DNA from: Burkholderiales bacterium
GTDB lineage: Bacteria; Pseudomonadota; Gammaproteobacteria; Burkholderiales; Burkholderiaceae_C
Direction: 5' to 3'
NCBI GenBank assembly: GCA_025352345.1
Contig: JANXTP010000204.1
Coordinates: forward strand, 1 to 11,465
Length of the DNA stretch: 11,465 nucleotides
In this document: in pieces, positions 11,326 to 11,465 of the stretch
Numbering within the stretch: position 1 is the stretch's first letter
Layout of the letters: every line of letters begins with the position of its first letter
Position numbers and translations under genes: made by a program
Notes under the pieces: model-generated
What the model was told of the DNA's origin: nothing
Seen by the model: only the letters and a program-made list of their open reading frames with translations
The model's database searches: none

Positions 11326-11465
11326 GGCATCACCTCGTAACCATAGGCTCGGATCAAGGCTTTGGCCTTTTCAGACTTTAGGTAGTTCAGAAGCGCCGCC
11401 GCCGCCATGTTGTCTTTGCCATGCTTCAGCAGCACCGCGTCCTGAATGATGGGGCGGTGCAGAGT
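11322..11465 (-). CDS. modA: Molybdate-binding protein ModA, C-terminal 47 residues only
   Basis: The frame enters at the window edge and runs to TGA at 11324-11322. The visible part includes TLHRPIIQDAVLLKHGKDN and LLNYLKSEKAKALIRAYGYE, which match the end of periplasmic ModA proteins (a hydrophobic-charged pattern, a K/R-rich final helix and the YGYEV end). ModA captures molybdate in the periplasm and delivers it to ModBC. The last codons overlap the probable modB start and contain its ribosome site, so modA, modB and modC are translationally coupled. The signal peptide and most of the gene lie outside the window. Confidence 0.9.
   Translation of the reverse strand, partial: TLHRPIIQDAVLLKHGKDNMAAAALLNYLKSEKAKALIRAYGYEVMP

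Noticed and set aside
1..11465. CRISPR array or insertion sequence
   Set aside because: The only short regular repeats are three-unit sets without spacers of CRISPR size, and no transposase motif or terminal inverted repeat pair was seen.

Overview
The window holds the 3' end of a chromosomal tRNA-Asn gene, a complete integrated element of about 9.4 kb, and a chromosomal molybdate-uptake operon. Base composition is high in G+C. The tRNA-Asn sequence, the modA-modB-modC order and the style of the element's proteins suggest a betaproteobacterium, most likely Burkholderiales (for example Comamonadaceae). That placement is inferred from resemblance, not from a database search.

The element lies between a 37-base direct repeat of the tRNA-Asn 3' end (1-37 and 9419-9455, one mismatch). 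The right copy extends back through the GTT anticodon loop to about 9407. All recognised genes in the element read on the minus strand, from right to left. The order is: a tyrosine recombinase beside the right attachment site; a higBA-like toxin-antitoxin pair; a short fragment resembling the N-terminus of an XRE regulator; two overlapping small unknown genes; a 297-residue unknown protein; then a tightly overlapping replication/regulation operon. That operon encodes an excisionase-like HTH protein, a winged-helix-like protein, a 35-residue membrane peptide, a PriCT-2/Toprim/RepA-like ATPase, a 62-residue ORF, a VRR-NUC nuclease, a 66-residue protein, a 224-residue protein and a 62-residue protein. 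A 227-residue membrane protein closes the left end. No capsid, portal, terminase, tail or conjugation gene is visible, so this looks like a small integrative replicon or a satellite-like island.

Non-coding structure is rich. Putative integrase arm sites with an ATGTA core occur at both ends. An array of TTGTGC units at 9-bp spacing and a GCACAT/ATGTGC palindrome lie in front of the replication operon. Three ACGCCGAAA repeats and the palindrome CCCCTATAGGGG sit just after the ATPase gene and could be a replication origin. A promoter-operator in front of higB predicts an almost leaderless transcript.

To the right of the element are the ancestral tRNA-Asn terminator and, reading leftward, modA (3' end only), modB and modC. 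Coupled overlaps join these genes, and modB probably starts at CTG.
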